From Candidula unifasciata (taxonomy: Eukaryota; Mollusca; Gastropoda; Stylommatophora; Geomitridae): DNA of 64,000 nucleotides. The notes under the pieces are model-generated. The model searched no databases. It was given only the letters and a program-made list of their open reading frames with translations, and had not been told where the DNA came from. Shown here one piece after another: positions 1 to 8,781 of the stretch. The DNA lies in assembly GCA_905116865.2 (NCBI GenBank), contig CAJHNH020008390.1, positions 169,501-233,500 on the forward strand, in the 5' to 3' direction. Made by a program: the position numbers and the translations under genes. Each line of letters begins with the position of its first letter. Position 1 is the first letter of the stretch.

Positions 1-61
1 AGTGACCCACATGTATAAATAATGTTTCTACATTTTAGAAAGTAATATCTAATTTGAGAGT

Positions 62-135
62 CGAGGAAATGCAGTGGTTAGACCCTTGGCTGTCAGCGCA
101 AAGGTTGTGGTTCAAATCCATACAGGGACTGGCAT
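62..135 (+). mobile_element. tRNA-derived SINE head, possible
   Basis: A B-box-like motif GGTTCAAATCC lies at 109-119, preceded about 45 bp upstream by an A-box-like stretch (GCAGTGGTTAGACCC). The spacing suits a pol III promoter of a tRNA-derived SINE. No clear SINE tail or target-site duplication is visible, and no tRNA cloverleaf can be folded from it. Confidence 0.35.
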
Positions 136-189
136 TTATAAAATTGACCAGGTTTTTGTGTTCTTGACGTTGACTGGGTGTAAACCCCG

Positions 190-450
190 ATAGGAATTCC
201 TGGCTGTTCATCCAGTTTTGGACTTTGGTCTTGTTTCAGAACTTGAGTTTTGCATGTACATCCATTTTACGGATCTGGCTTTTACAGATCTTTACTGCTG
301 CTTCCCCACCTCTCAAGAGGATGCTGTCTGACCTCGAAAGAAACATCCCTAATTAGTGGCCTCCTACAACTTACTTGTAAGGGGCCAGCAGGAAGTCTTT
401 CTTTGTTCCCTAAAACGCGGCCCTGGGACGCACACAGAAAGCTGCTACAT
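190..450 (+). repeat. Dispersed repeat, family D, copy 1
   Basis: This copy shares blocks such as GTTTTGCATGTACATCCATT, ACGGATCTGGCTTTT, GATGC-TCTGAC and the tail CCTAATTAGTGGCCTCCTAC with copies at 6375-6535 (minus), 11790-11960 (minus), 12835-13260, 31845-32000, 34700-34880 and 46150-46400. The second half, ending in CGGCCCTGGGACGCACACAG, matches the 3-prime parts of other copies. The small open frames across it on both strands are not genes. Confidence 0.7.
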
Positions 451-613
451 TGATCTAGTCTAAAGTAGCTACCAGGAAATGTCCTGAGAAGTAAAAGTGG
501 ACAGAATAATGTAGATGACACCATCCATCAAATGCTGATGGGTCTATAGAAACATGAGTCCAGAATCACATTCCCGATGAACCGTTTCATAAAGGTCATT
601 GTTTCTGTGTTTT

Positions 614-660
614 TTGGGGGGCGGGGGGGGGGGGGGGGGGGGTCCTTTGTTTTTTTTAAT
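614..660 (+). repeat. Poly-G tract
   Basis: About 25 nearly uninterrupted G residues are followed by a T run. The tract could form G-quadruplex on the plus strand and is a likely sequencing or assembly weak point. The rest of 451-848 (T-rich, CTT microsatellite near 750-790) shows no exon. Confidence 0.8.
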
Positions 661-848
661 CCAGCTCTTATATTTGATTTAATGAGAGTTATTCTGTTTA
701 TTTGTGAACAGGGATCAGAATCATATATAAACAATGATGGGTCTTCTTCTTTTTCTTCTTCTTTTCCTTTTTCTTATTCTTCCTTTCATTCATCTTGTGA
801 TGGATCTAATGTATAGACAGACATATGAGCTCCCGTATATAAATACCA

Positions 849-1024
849 AAGTTTGCTCCCACTTGTAAATAAGGATGGCAGCTGCCAGTGCCTAGAGACC
901 TCTAGCCAGTATCATCAAGGATGTTCTCTGTTACAGAAGTTTGCTCCCACTTGTAAATAAGGATGGCAGCTGCCAGTGCCTAGAGACCTCTAGCCAGTAT
1001 CATCAAGGATGTTCTCTGTTACAG
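849..1024 (+). repeat. Perfect 88-bp tandem duplication ending at a splice acceptor
   Basis: Two identical 88-bp copies, 849-936 and 937-1024, each end in TTCTCTGTTACAG. The second copy ends exactly at the boundary of the transmembrane exon. The first therefore supplies a duplicate acceptor 88 nt upstream. Because the copies look identical, the duplication is recent or is being homogenised. Confidence 0.9.
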
Positions 1025-1162
1025 ATGGTGTACTGATTCCTCAAGCTCTGATTGGTGGGATCATTGGTGGAGTCTTGTTTCTGTTGGTGGCCATTCTTCT
1101 GGCACTGGTTGCTGTCTTCTACAGCAGAAGGAAGGAGAGAAAAGCAAAAGAGAAGCACTATA
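1025..1162 (+). CDS. Transmembrane exon of a single-pass membrane receptor-like protein
   Basis: An internal exon of 138 nt, bounded by TTCTCTGTTACAG at the acceptor and TA|GTAAGTAT at the donor. It enters with two bases of a split codon and leaves after one (phase 1 to 1). It encodes a short extracellular linker (DGVLIPQ), a hydrophobic GxxxG-containing helix (ALIGGIIGGVLFLLVAILL and on to VAVFY) and a basic stop-transfer segment (SRRKERKAKEKHY), so the C-terminus should be cytoplasmic. The next exons fit in phase, which supports a real gene. The ectodomain lies left of the window, so the family cannot be fixed. A cell-adhesion receptor with immunoglobulin domains is one possibility, by layout only. 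An identical second acceptor sits 88 nt upstream. Confidence 0.8.
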
Positions 1163-1288
1163 GTAAGTATCTTCAATCTTTTTCATCTTTTTTTTTTTTT
1201 TAGAATCATGTGTACGTAGTTTGTGTGTTTTTGAAATCTGCAACTCTCCCTCCTTTCAACTTTACCTTCCATTATGGTTGTGTTTCAG

Positions 1289-1334
1289 ATGGTGTTTCAT
1301 ATGGAAAACCACACGAGATGAACGGAAGATACCC
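1289..1334 (+). CDS. Juxtamembrane cytoplasmic exon of the same receptor-like gene
   Basis: A 46-nt exon between TGTGTTTCAG and CC|GTGAGT. It starts with the two bases that complete the codon left open by the preceding exon, and ends after two bases (phase 1 to 2). The encoded peptide is NGVSYGKPHEMNGRYP, with the last codon completed by the first base of the exon at 8782. The intron before it is 126 nt (1163-1288) and the one after it about 7.4 kb (1335-8781). The exon has no recognisable domain. Its support is the splice signals and the phase match on both sides. Confidence 0.75.
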
Positions 1335-2450
1335 GTGAGTATCAAATTATTTTTTGTTGTTGTTGTTATCATTTAAGATTAAAGCTTGAATCTATCTCTC
1401 TATCTATCTTCTTTTACCCCACCAGGACATCACACAAGAGATAAACACCCGATGACACAAAGTGCCACTATGCGGATGAGGATCACAGTGGAAAGGTCCC
1501 AGAACCCACATTCAACCATTAGACCATATTGGTGGTTAGGCTATATTGCGGCCCCTGGCAAGAGCTAGAGTAGGGCTTCAAATAATGAAAAATTGCATCC
1601 CAAAAGGGGATGACAATATGTAATCTTAAAACTTGTATTCAGTGATATTTCAATTTTATAATGCTGTCAGTCACACACACAAAAATATCACAAACAAAAA
1701 ATAAAGAAAAAATCAGATGCCGTCTACACAATGAAGGTTGTTTACAACGTATTTCTAACAACTTCTTGTCCTGGTGAAACACTCTCGCATACTGCTATTT
1801 GTCCATCGCTTGATGTTGTCTGCTCAATTGTATCACTCTCTACCCATTGTATGCTTGCTTTCAACTTTTCCCTCTAGTATGGCTCTTATAAAAGTATTCT
1901 TCTAATATGGCTGGAATATTTCATTTGTCTTTTTTCATTTATTTTAGTAACTTCCCTTTGACTCACATTCAGAATAATATGAACATCAACAAAACCTAAC
2001 TAACAAACAGCATCAGGTCACAGAAATGCAAAAATATGAACCTTATTTCTCCTTTAGTAACTCTCATCTTTTTCCCTGTCTCTTCAGAACTTGTTTCCAT
2101 AAAATATGATATGTTCTTCTTTCTATCCACATTCCAGGAGACTCAGTTTGATTTTCCAGTTGCTTGTTCATTGCCCTGTTTTCAGTATCCTACATTTGGT
2201 TAGGTTATAAACAACATTGGATCATTCTTATTTTAGTGTATTGTTTATCAACACAGTATGGGGTTATTCATTAGTAGAAGTAAAATTGTTAAGTTTTTAG
2301 GAGTAATGCATTCATAAATTTTTACATTGCTTATTCATCCATCTTTGACTTCTGTTTGATAATTTCTGGGACATCAATAGACTTCTCTTTCTTCAATGAT
2401 AAATTCACAATTTCTAGAGATGACAAATACCTTATAGATAGAATTAATTA
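1335..2450. other. Intron start, no feature seen
   Basis: This is the first part of the long intron. It is AT-rich, with a short GTT run near 1360 and a TCTA run near 1390. I see no exon, RNA gene or identifiable mobile element. A small open frame at 1386-1568 lacks splice-phase support. Confidence 0.6.
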
Positions 2451-4088
2451 TGTGCGCAAAGATTCTAGCTTGTGAGTTGACCCAGCTGGAAATGTGCACA
2501 AAGATTCTAGCTTGTGAGTTGACCCAGCTAGAAATATGCACAAAGATTCTAGCTTGTGAGTTGACCCAGCTGGAAATGTGCACAAAGATTCTAGCTTGTG
2601 AGTTGACCCAGCTGGAAATGTGCACAAAGATTCTAGCTTGTAGGTTGACCCAGCTGGAAATGTGCACAAATATTCTAGTTTAGGTTGACCCAGCTGGAAA
2701 TATGCACAAAGATTCTAGCTTGTAGGTTGACCCAGCTGGAAATATGCACAAAGATTCTAGTTTGTAGGTTGACCCAACTAGAAATATGCACAAAGATTCT
2801 AGTTTGTAAGTTGACCCAGCTGGAAATATGCACAAAGATTCTAGTTTGTAGGTTGACCCAGCTGGAAATATGCACAAAGATTCTAGCTTGTAGGTTGACC
2901 CAGCTGGAAATATGCACAAATATTCTAGTTTGTAGGTTGACCCAGCTGGTAATATGCACAAAGATTCTAGCTTGTAGGTTGACCCAGCTGGAAATATGCA
3001 CAAAGATTCTAGCTTGTAGGTTGACCCAGATGGAAATATGCACAAATATTCTAGCTTGTAGGTTGACCCAGCTGGAAATGTGCACAAATATTCTAGCTTG
3101 TATGTTGACCCAGCTGGAAATGTGCACAAAGATTCTAGCTTGTGGGTTGACCCAGCTGGAAATGTGCACAAAGATTCTAGTTTAGGTTGACCCAGCTGGA
3201 AATATGCACAAAGATTCTAGCTTGTAGGTTGATCCAGCTGGAAATTTGCACAAAGATTCTAGATTGTGGGTTGACCCAGCTGGAAATGTGCACAAAGATT
3301 CTAGCTTGTAGGTTAAACCAGCTGGAAATGTGCACAAAGATTCTAGCTTGTAGGTTGACCCAGCTGGAAATGTGCACAAAGATTCTAGCTTGTAGGTTGA
3401 CCCAGCTGGAAATATGCACAAAGATTCTAGCTTGTAGGTTGACCCAGATGGAAATATGCACAAAGATTCTAGCTTGTAGGTTGACCCAGATGGAAATGTG
3501 CACAAAGATTCTAGCTTGTAGGTTGACCCAGATGGAAATATGCACAAAGATTCTAGCTTGTAGGTTAAACCAGCTGGAAATGTGCACAAAGATTCTAGCT
3601 TGTAGGTTAACCCAGCTGGAAATATGCACAAAGATTCTAGCTTGTAGGTTGACCCAGCTAGAAATATGCACAAAGATTCTAGCTTGTAGGTTGACCCAGA
3701 TGGAAATATGCACAAAGATTCTAGCTTGTAGGTTGACCCAGCTGGAAATGTGCACAAAGATTCTAGCTTGTGGGTTGACCCAGCTGGAAATGTGCTCAAA
3801 GATTCTAGCTTGTGGGTTGACCCAGCTGGAAATGTGCACAAAGATTCTAGCTTGTGGGTTGACCCAGCTGGAAATGTGCACAAAGATTCTAGCTTGTGGG
3901 TTGACCCAGATGGAAATATGCACAAAGATTCTAGCTTGTGGGTTGACCCAGCTGGAAATGTGCACAAAGATTCTAGCTTGTGGGTTGACCCAGATGGAAA
4001 TATGCACAAAGATTTTAGCTTGTGGGTTGACCCAGCTGGAAATGTGCACAAAGATTCTAGCTTGTAGGTTGACCCAGCTGGAAATGTG
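2451..4088 (+). repeat. 42-bp minisatellite, about 39 copies
   Basis: The unit contains GTTGACCCAGCTGGAAATAT followed by GCACAAAGATTCTAGCTTGT and AG. Sequence variants (TGTAGG/TGTGGG/TGTGAG, AGCTGG/AGATGG, ATATGC/ATGTGC) occur in runs. Two units, near 2678 and 3181, have lost two bases, which shifts all frames. Since 42 is divisible by 3 and the unit has no stops in several frames, open frames of up to 300 codons appear on both strands; they are artefacts. The array lies inside the intron of the receptor-like gene. Confidence 0.95.
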
Positions 4089-4216
4089 AACTGAAAACTA
4101 GTCCAACATATGTAAGGTAAGTACTATGAACTGAAAACTAGTCCAACAAATGTAAGGTTAGTACTATGAACTGAAAACTAGTCCAACAAATGTAAGGTAA
4201 GTACTACGAACTGAAG
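4087..4216 (+). repeat. 40-bp tandem repeat, three copies plus a partial
   Basis: Units start at 4087, 4127 and 4167, with a broken fourth at 4207. Each has CTGAAAACTAGTCCAACA followed by TGTAAGGTAAGTACTA. The first and third contain the perfect donor-like AAG|GTAAGT; the second reads AAGGTTAGT. The array directly abuts the 42-bp array. Confidence 0.85.
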
Positions 4217-5016
4217 GTTCTCTGTGTGTGATCTGGGTCCACATTCTGGATGAAAAAATAATACACCCATAATACATGTTTTAAAAAAAAAATACTAATT
4301 AAGGTCTTCCTGAAATTGGATCTGTTGGGCTCAAAGAAACATATATTGCAGCCTAACTTTAAACCTCAAAGGAGCAGATATTTAGTTTTTTTTGACTCTG
4401 TTCTCAAAGATGTTGACATCTTATTAATACTTGCATTGTTTTTATTTTTTCTGTGTTTACAATGCATCGGAAGGATTAGAAAAGGTACAGTATATAGTGT
4501 ACTAGAATTGTCACATTTTAATTTCCTGTGCCAGTTTTGCTGTCATGTGACACATCCAACCACACAATTGTGCCTTCATGTTTGACAGTCCAGCTGGCTC
4601 TAGGATGATCACATAAAACAGTTATAAAGCAGACTAACATTCAGATTGAAGCTTTACTGTCATGTTTTTCCCAAAATAAGTTTGTGTTCTAAACACTATT
4701 TTTAGGGAATGCCTTTAATTTTTTTTTTTCAAGAATACAAAATCTATTTTTATTAAAGCAACATCAATAATAATATTAATTTTTATTTATACATTAATTA
4801 ATTTATAATTGAGTACAGCCAGTGTGTGTTACACTTTGTGAATTAAATCCATCCATCTGGCTGACAATCTAAATAAGGACATATATTTAGAGATAGGTGT
4901 TTCATTACAAGCATCCTGAAAAATCATGCTAGGACTAAATTTGGACTTAGGTCTGATCTTTTTAAGGAGATGCTATACTTCTGCTTGGGCTTGTGTTTGA
5001 GTCTGTGAATATGTAA
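4217..5016. other. Intronic, no feature seen
   Basis: AT-rich sequence with short A and T runs. The frame at 4316-4585 has no splice or motif support. Confidence 0.5.
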
Positions 5017-5360
5017 AATACATGGAGCCAAAACTATCAGCCTGTATCTAGTCATGGCGGGTCTGTATGTGGTATAATCAATCATGATCTGGTTACACCA
5101 GAATATGGATTTCCACAGATATGAACCTCTACAAACAGACTCTCTGGCCCTAAATGGTCATGAATTATCGCCATGGACTATGAATCCCAAGCCTCCTTAT
5201 AATACAGTGGAACACTATTGTCTGGAAATATAGAGAGGTGGTGAACAGATGTATGACAAGCACGATGTGGTGAGGACACTTTGGGAGCAATTGAACAGTG
5301 CAGAGGAACAGATAGATCATTACGGTGTGAGGGGAATAGCACTGCAAAGCGTTACAAGGT
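5017..5360 (+). pseudogene. Coding-like relic inside the intron, unassigned
   Basis: Three adjoining open stretches read like one protein broken by a one-base shift and one stop. 5017-5118 gives ...QNYQPVSSHGGSVCGI..., 5120-5230 gives YEPLQTDSLALNGHE and NPKPPYNTVEHYCLEI, then TAG at 5231. The same frame then continues as GGEQMYDKHDVVRTLWEQL to about 5358. The Tyr/Pro/Ser-rich middle part would suit a receptor tail. It could be a decayed or alternative exon of the receptor-like gene or part of a mobile element whose 3-prime end follows directly. No splice pair fits the neighbouring phase. Confidence 0.3.
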
Positions 5361-5364
5361 GATC

Positions 5365-5535
5365 TGGCCGACGCTCAACACTCAGGGGAAAGGCGAGACG
5401 GATATACAATCAGACTGTTACTGGTACCATCGGAATTTTAACTCTTGGCTTGCTGCTGAACATGGTGAGGGAGTGCTTATGGGGGTGTCCCGAGTACTGT
5501 GATGTTGATTCTTACTTCAACATTCAGTATTGAGA
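5365..5535 (+). mobile_element. 3-prime end of LINE family A
   Basis: This matches the LINE ends at 22535-22680, 31650-31822, 38075-38150, 40110-40300 and (minus) 60300-60475. Shared pieces are ACTCAGGGGAAAGGCGAGAC, GGTACCATCGGAATT-AACTCTT and TGTCCCGAGTACTGTGATGT, followed by a TTCTTACTTCAAC-like end. The copy is 5-prime truncated and has no intact frame. Confidence 0.7.
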
Positions 5536-6374
5536 GGTACCAGTAACAATAGTATTGTTAAAACACTGGTTTCTCATTTAAGAGATGCAGGTTTAAATCC
5601 TCGGTAAGGTGACAAACATTTTATGCACCAGGAGGGGCAAAGATTAAAATCCTAACCTGCACAGTTTTCACTGGCTACACTAATTGAATGGCACTAACTT
5701 CCCCGTTTACCCTATCAATTCATCTCCACTTGAAAAAAGTGGTACATGAAGATATAATCATTAACAGTTCTGAAGAAAGTAAAAAATTAAGCTGTTCTGT
5801 ATGTAACGTGGTGTGGTTTACATTTAAATGGGGGACTGAGAGAAAAGGTGATATAAAAAGAGGGAGAGAGACAAATGAAACAATAATAGTTAAAGGGTGT
5901 CTGAAAACATAAAAGTTTCTTCCTGTGTGGAGAGCATAGTAAACATGTGTCTACACCCCACATGATCAGGTAACAGTCAGTGGAGGTATAAAAGAGAGTA
6001 TAAGAGTATCAGTATAGTAAAATAGTATTAAGACTACAACAACAAACAGTGATACAACACCTATACTCAACAAACAAACTATAGAATACAAGACTAACAA
6101 GTAACAATAATGTTTATTTATTGAAAAGAACTAAATGGTCATACATCTCAACATAATACACAAGATGTTATAACAAGTTATAACCAGAGAGAGACAAATC
6201 GCTATTCACACTGTAAAAACTCAAATATTACAACACAATAAATCAATTCAATGGTTCGGTGTTCAACTGTTGGAATTATAACATCACCGTGTAGGTTTCA
6301 GGGCCCCCATTGTGGGAACAACAAGAATGGTCTCACTGCCTCCCCAACAAGCATGTTGTAAGAGTCAACTAATT
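5536..6374. other. Intronic, only a weak SINE-like motif
   Basis: GGTTTAAATCC at about 5588-5598 could be a decayed pol III B box. The remainder is AT-rich with no coding or repeat signal that I can identify. Confidence 0.4.
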
Positions 6375-6535
6375 GGGGCTTTCCTTTGAAGACTGAGTGC
6401 ATCCACCTGAGAGGCAAGGAACCAACAGTCAGACCTGAAAATCGGATGTGTACATAACACTCTTCTGGAAAAAGTCTCAAGTCCATAGATGGATGAACAA
6501 CCAGAATATTCAGCCAGAGTTTACAGCCAGTGAGC
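6375..6535 (-). repeat. Dispersed repeat, family D, copy 2
   Basis: On the minus strand this gives the family blocks GGTTGTTCATCCAT, CATCCGATTTTCAGG, ACTGTTGGTTCCTTGCCTCTC and GGTGGATGCACTCAG. The family left end (AACTCTGGCTG) abuts the GAA microsatellite. Copies at 11790, 34700 and 46150 also have a trinucleotide-rich stretch at this end. Confidence 0.7.
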
Positions 6536-6537
6536 GC

Positions 6538-6696
6538 AAAGAAGAAGAAGAAAACAAAAGAAGAAGAAAAAGAAGAAGAGATGAAGAAGAAGAAGAAGAA
6601 GAAGAAGAAGAAGAAGAAGAAGAAGAAGAAGAAGAAGAAGAAGAAGAAGAAGAAGAAGAAGAAGAAGAAAAAGAAGAAGAAGAAGAAGAAGAAGAA
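6538..6696 (+). repeat. GAA trinucleotide microsatellite
   Basis: About 50 repeats of GAA with a few AAA interruptions, a polypurine tract. It produces poly-Glu, poly-Lys and poly-Ser open frames that are not genes. Such tracts can form triplex DNA. Confidence 0.95.
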
Positions 6697-6744
6697 TTAT
6701 AACAAATGGTAAAGTCTGTTATTTCAAATAACAATTGCTCATGT

Positions 6745-7015
6745 TTTGCGTCAGTGCCTTAGGCGTTGCGAGTCTCACTCGTAATTCCAGTGTACCGCGA
6801 TCGAAACCTACTGCTGGCTGCGTGGATTTTTATCATAATATAGGGGCGTCGTAGGTCGACCCAGCCTAAAATGGGTACCAGGATGGCTGTCCTGTGGAAG
6901 TAAAGATGGATGGCGTAATGCTGACCCCATTACCCACCTAGTGCCGATTGTCTGTAAAAATATGGGCGCTCTTTCTAAATAAGCAGTACGTCAAAAGGCG
7001 TAAAAAAGGGATCTT
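6745..7015 (+). mobile_element. tRNA-derived SINE, family S, plus orientation
   Basis: A tRNA-like head contains the B-box-like GCGATCGAAACCTAC (about 6796-6810). It is followed by a body with GTCGACCCAGCCTAAAATGG, GTACCAGGATGG, GAAGTAAAGATGGATGGCGT and ACCCACCTAGTGCCGATTG. The reverse complement of this body is recognisable at 20335-20600, 32180-32430 and in two halves at 7160-7240 and 7936-8075, which defines a family. Target-site duplications were not identified. Confidence 0.7.
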
Positions 7016-7159
7016 TACTTCATATGTTTTTCTAACTTATCATTTCCAGTTTCCTGTTGTCTGGATTATATAATCATGTCTTTTAAACAAATGTGGTAAT
7101 CACATTATGGTGTCCATCTTTACGTCTGTCAGTCTGATGTCCAGTCAGTAAATGTACAA

Positions 7160-8075
7160 GGCAATGACCTGTTCTTTATGCCAGTGATGCATCGGGCATA
7201 TGGTGCTAGAGTGATATTTTTAATGATCAGTCAGCACTCCATGGGTAATGTGCTCGTTCTTTATGGGTGATGTGCTCATCCTGTATGGGTGATGTGCTCA
7301 TCCTGTATGGGTGATGTGCTCATCCTGTATGGGTGATGTGCTCATCCTGTATGGGTGATGTGCTCATCCTTTATGGGTGATGTGCTCATCCTTTATGGGT
7401 GATGTGCTCATCCTTTATGGGTGATGTGCTCATCCTTTATGGGTGATGTGCTCATCATGTATGGGTGATGTGCTCATCCTTTATGGGTGATGTGCTCATC
7501 CTGTATGGGTGATGTGCTCATCCTTTATGGGTGATGTGCTCATTCTTTTTGGGTGATGTGCTCATCCTTTATGGGTGATGTGCTCATCCTTTATGGGTGA
7601 TGTGCTCATCCTTTATGGGTGATGTGCTCATCCTGTATGGGTGATGTGCTCATCCTTTATGGGTGATGTGCTCATCCTGTATGGGTGATGTGCTCATCTT
7701 TTATGGGTGATGTGCTCATCCATTATAAGTGATGTGCTCATCCTTTATGGGTTATGTGCTCATCCTTTATGGGTGATGTGCTCATCCTGTATGGGTGATG
7801 TGCTCATCCTTTATGGGTGATGTGCTTATCCTGTATGGGTGATGTGCTCATCCTTTATGGGTGATGTGCTCATCCTGTATGGGTGATGTGCTCATCCTTT
7901 ATGGGTGATGTGCTCATCCTTTATGGGTGATGTGCCTGTACTTCAAAAGACATTACCCAGTACTCATTATAGGCTGATTGACCTAGGATCCAATACCATT
8001 TTTTGTAGATTGTCTCAGTGTTGATTTGAACGCAAGATTTTCAGGTTGGTAGGTGGGCATATCAAACATTGTTTT
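7160..8075 (-). mobile_element. SINE family S, minus orientation, split by a minisatellite
   Basis: The left part (GCATCGGGCATATGGTGCTA then CAGTCAGCACTCCATGGGTA) and right part (ACATTACCCAGTACTCATTA-TAGGCTGATTGACCTAGGAT) are consecutive in other copies such as 20360-20500. Here they are separated by about 690 bp of 22-bp repeats at 7241-7935. The tRNA-like head is at the right end. Confidence 0.65.
7241..7935 (+). repeat. 22-bp minisatellite, about 31 copies
   Basis: The unit reads ATGGGTGATGTGCTCATCCT followed by TT or GT. The first unit (ATGGGTAATGTGCTCGTTCT) still resembles the TGGGTAATGTGGTCAACATC segment of the host SINE, showing where the array arose. Most variation is TTTATG versus TGTATG. 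Confidence 0.95.
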
Positions 8076-8781
8076 TGACTTACCACGCTGGGTCTAGTTT
8101 GTATCATTAGTGCCTATAAGATAAACAGAATTGTCACACTGCCATACGATCCGCTGCCATAAGCCTATGACAACAGAAAGCATGCTGGGAGTAGATAGTT
8201 CTAGAGAACTACAGGGAAGGATAATACAGTGAATGACAAGATCAGACGTTAGTATTTGAGGTGCTCATATATCTTATTCCTGAATAATTGTATCCCAGAT
8301 GACTTCAAATATACTCAAAGGACAACTGCACAGTATAATTACTACAACTTTTTGAAAGTACACCTAAAATACATTAAACATTACAATCTATGCCCCTACA
8401 AACTTATACAGCCTATACATAAGCTAAGCAATGTTGATTGAATAACAAACATAATTGACGGGCATAAATTACTGAATTTGAAAAATAAAACTCTATTCCA
8501 ATTACAACTGATAAGTTTGAACAGGATACTTTTATTTACATTTCTCCTACTAATACTGCAATCATTCATGCATGTCATAAAAGGTAACTATGGAAGGTTG
8601 GCCTAAAACTACTGAGCTCATTCTGTAGAAAACTGTTGCTAAACTATGTAACCAGTAATGAATGTCTGATAATAGCTTGCTGAAGTTAATAGTTAGTTGA
8701 AAGCCTACGCTATACTGGGACAAGAAGAATATCAAGAAGAATTAAGTGCATGTTTTAATCATGTTCTTCCTACTGTTTCAG
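8076..8781. other. 3-prime end of the long intron
   Basis: No repeat or exon is seen. The intron ends in TTCTTCCTACTGTTTCAG, a good pyrimidine tract and acceptor for the exon at 8782. Confidence 0.6.

Noticed and set aside
618..642. Poly-G, poly-C and G-rich runs (also 13290, 38781, 39126, 61396) as regulatory quadruplexes
   Set aside because: Their presence is clear, but no promoter or gene start is nearby; they may be assembly-sensitive homopolymers.
2374..4089. Frames of 160-300 codons in the 42-bp array
   Set aside because: Unit length is divisible by three and stop-free; frames break wherever a unit lost two bases.
6448..6702. Poly-Glu/poly-Lys protein
   Set aside because: Produced by the GAA microsatellite.
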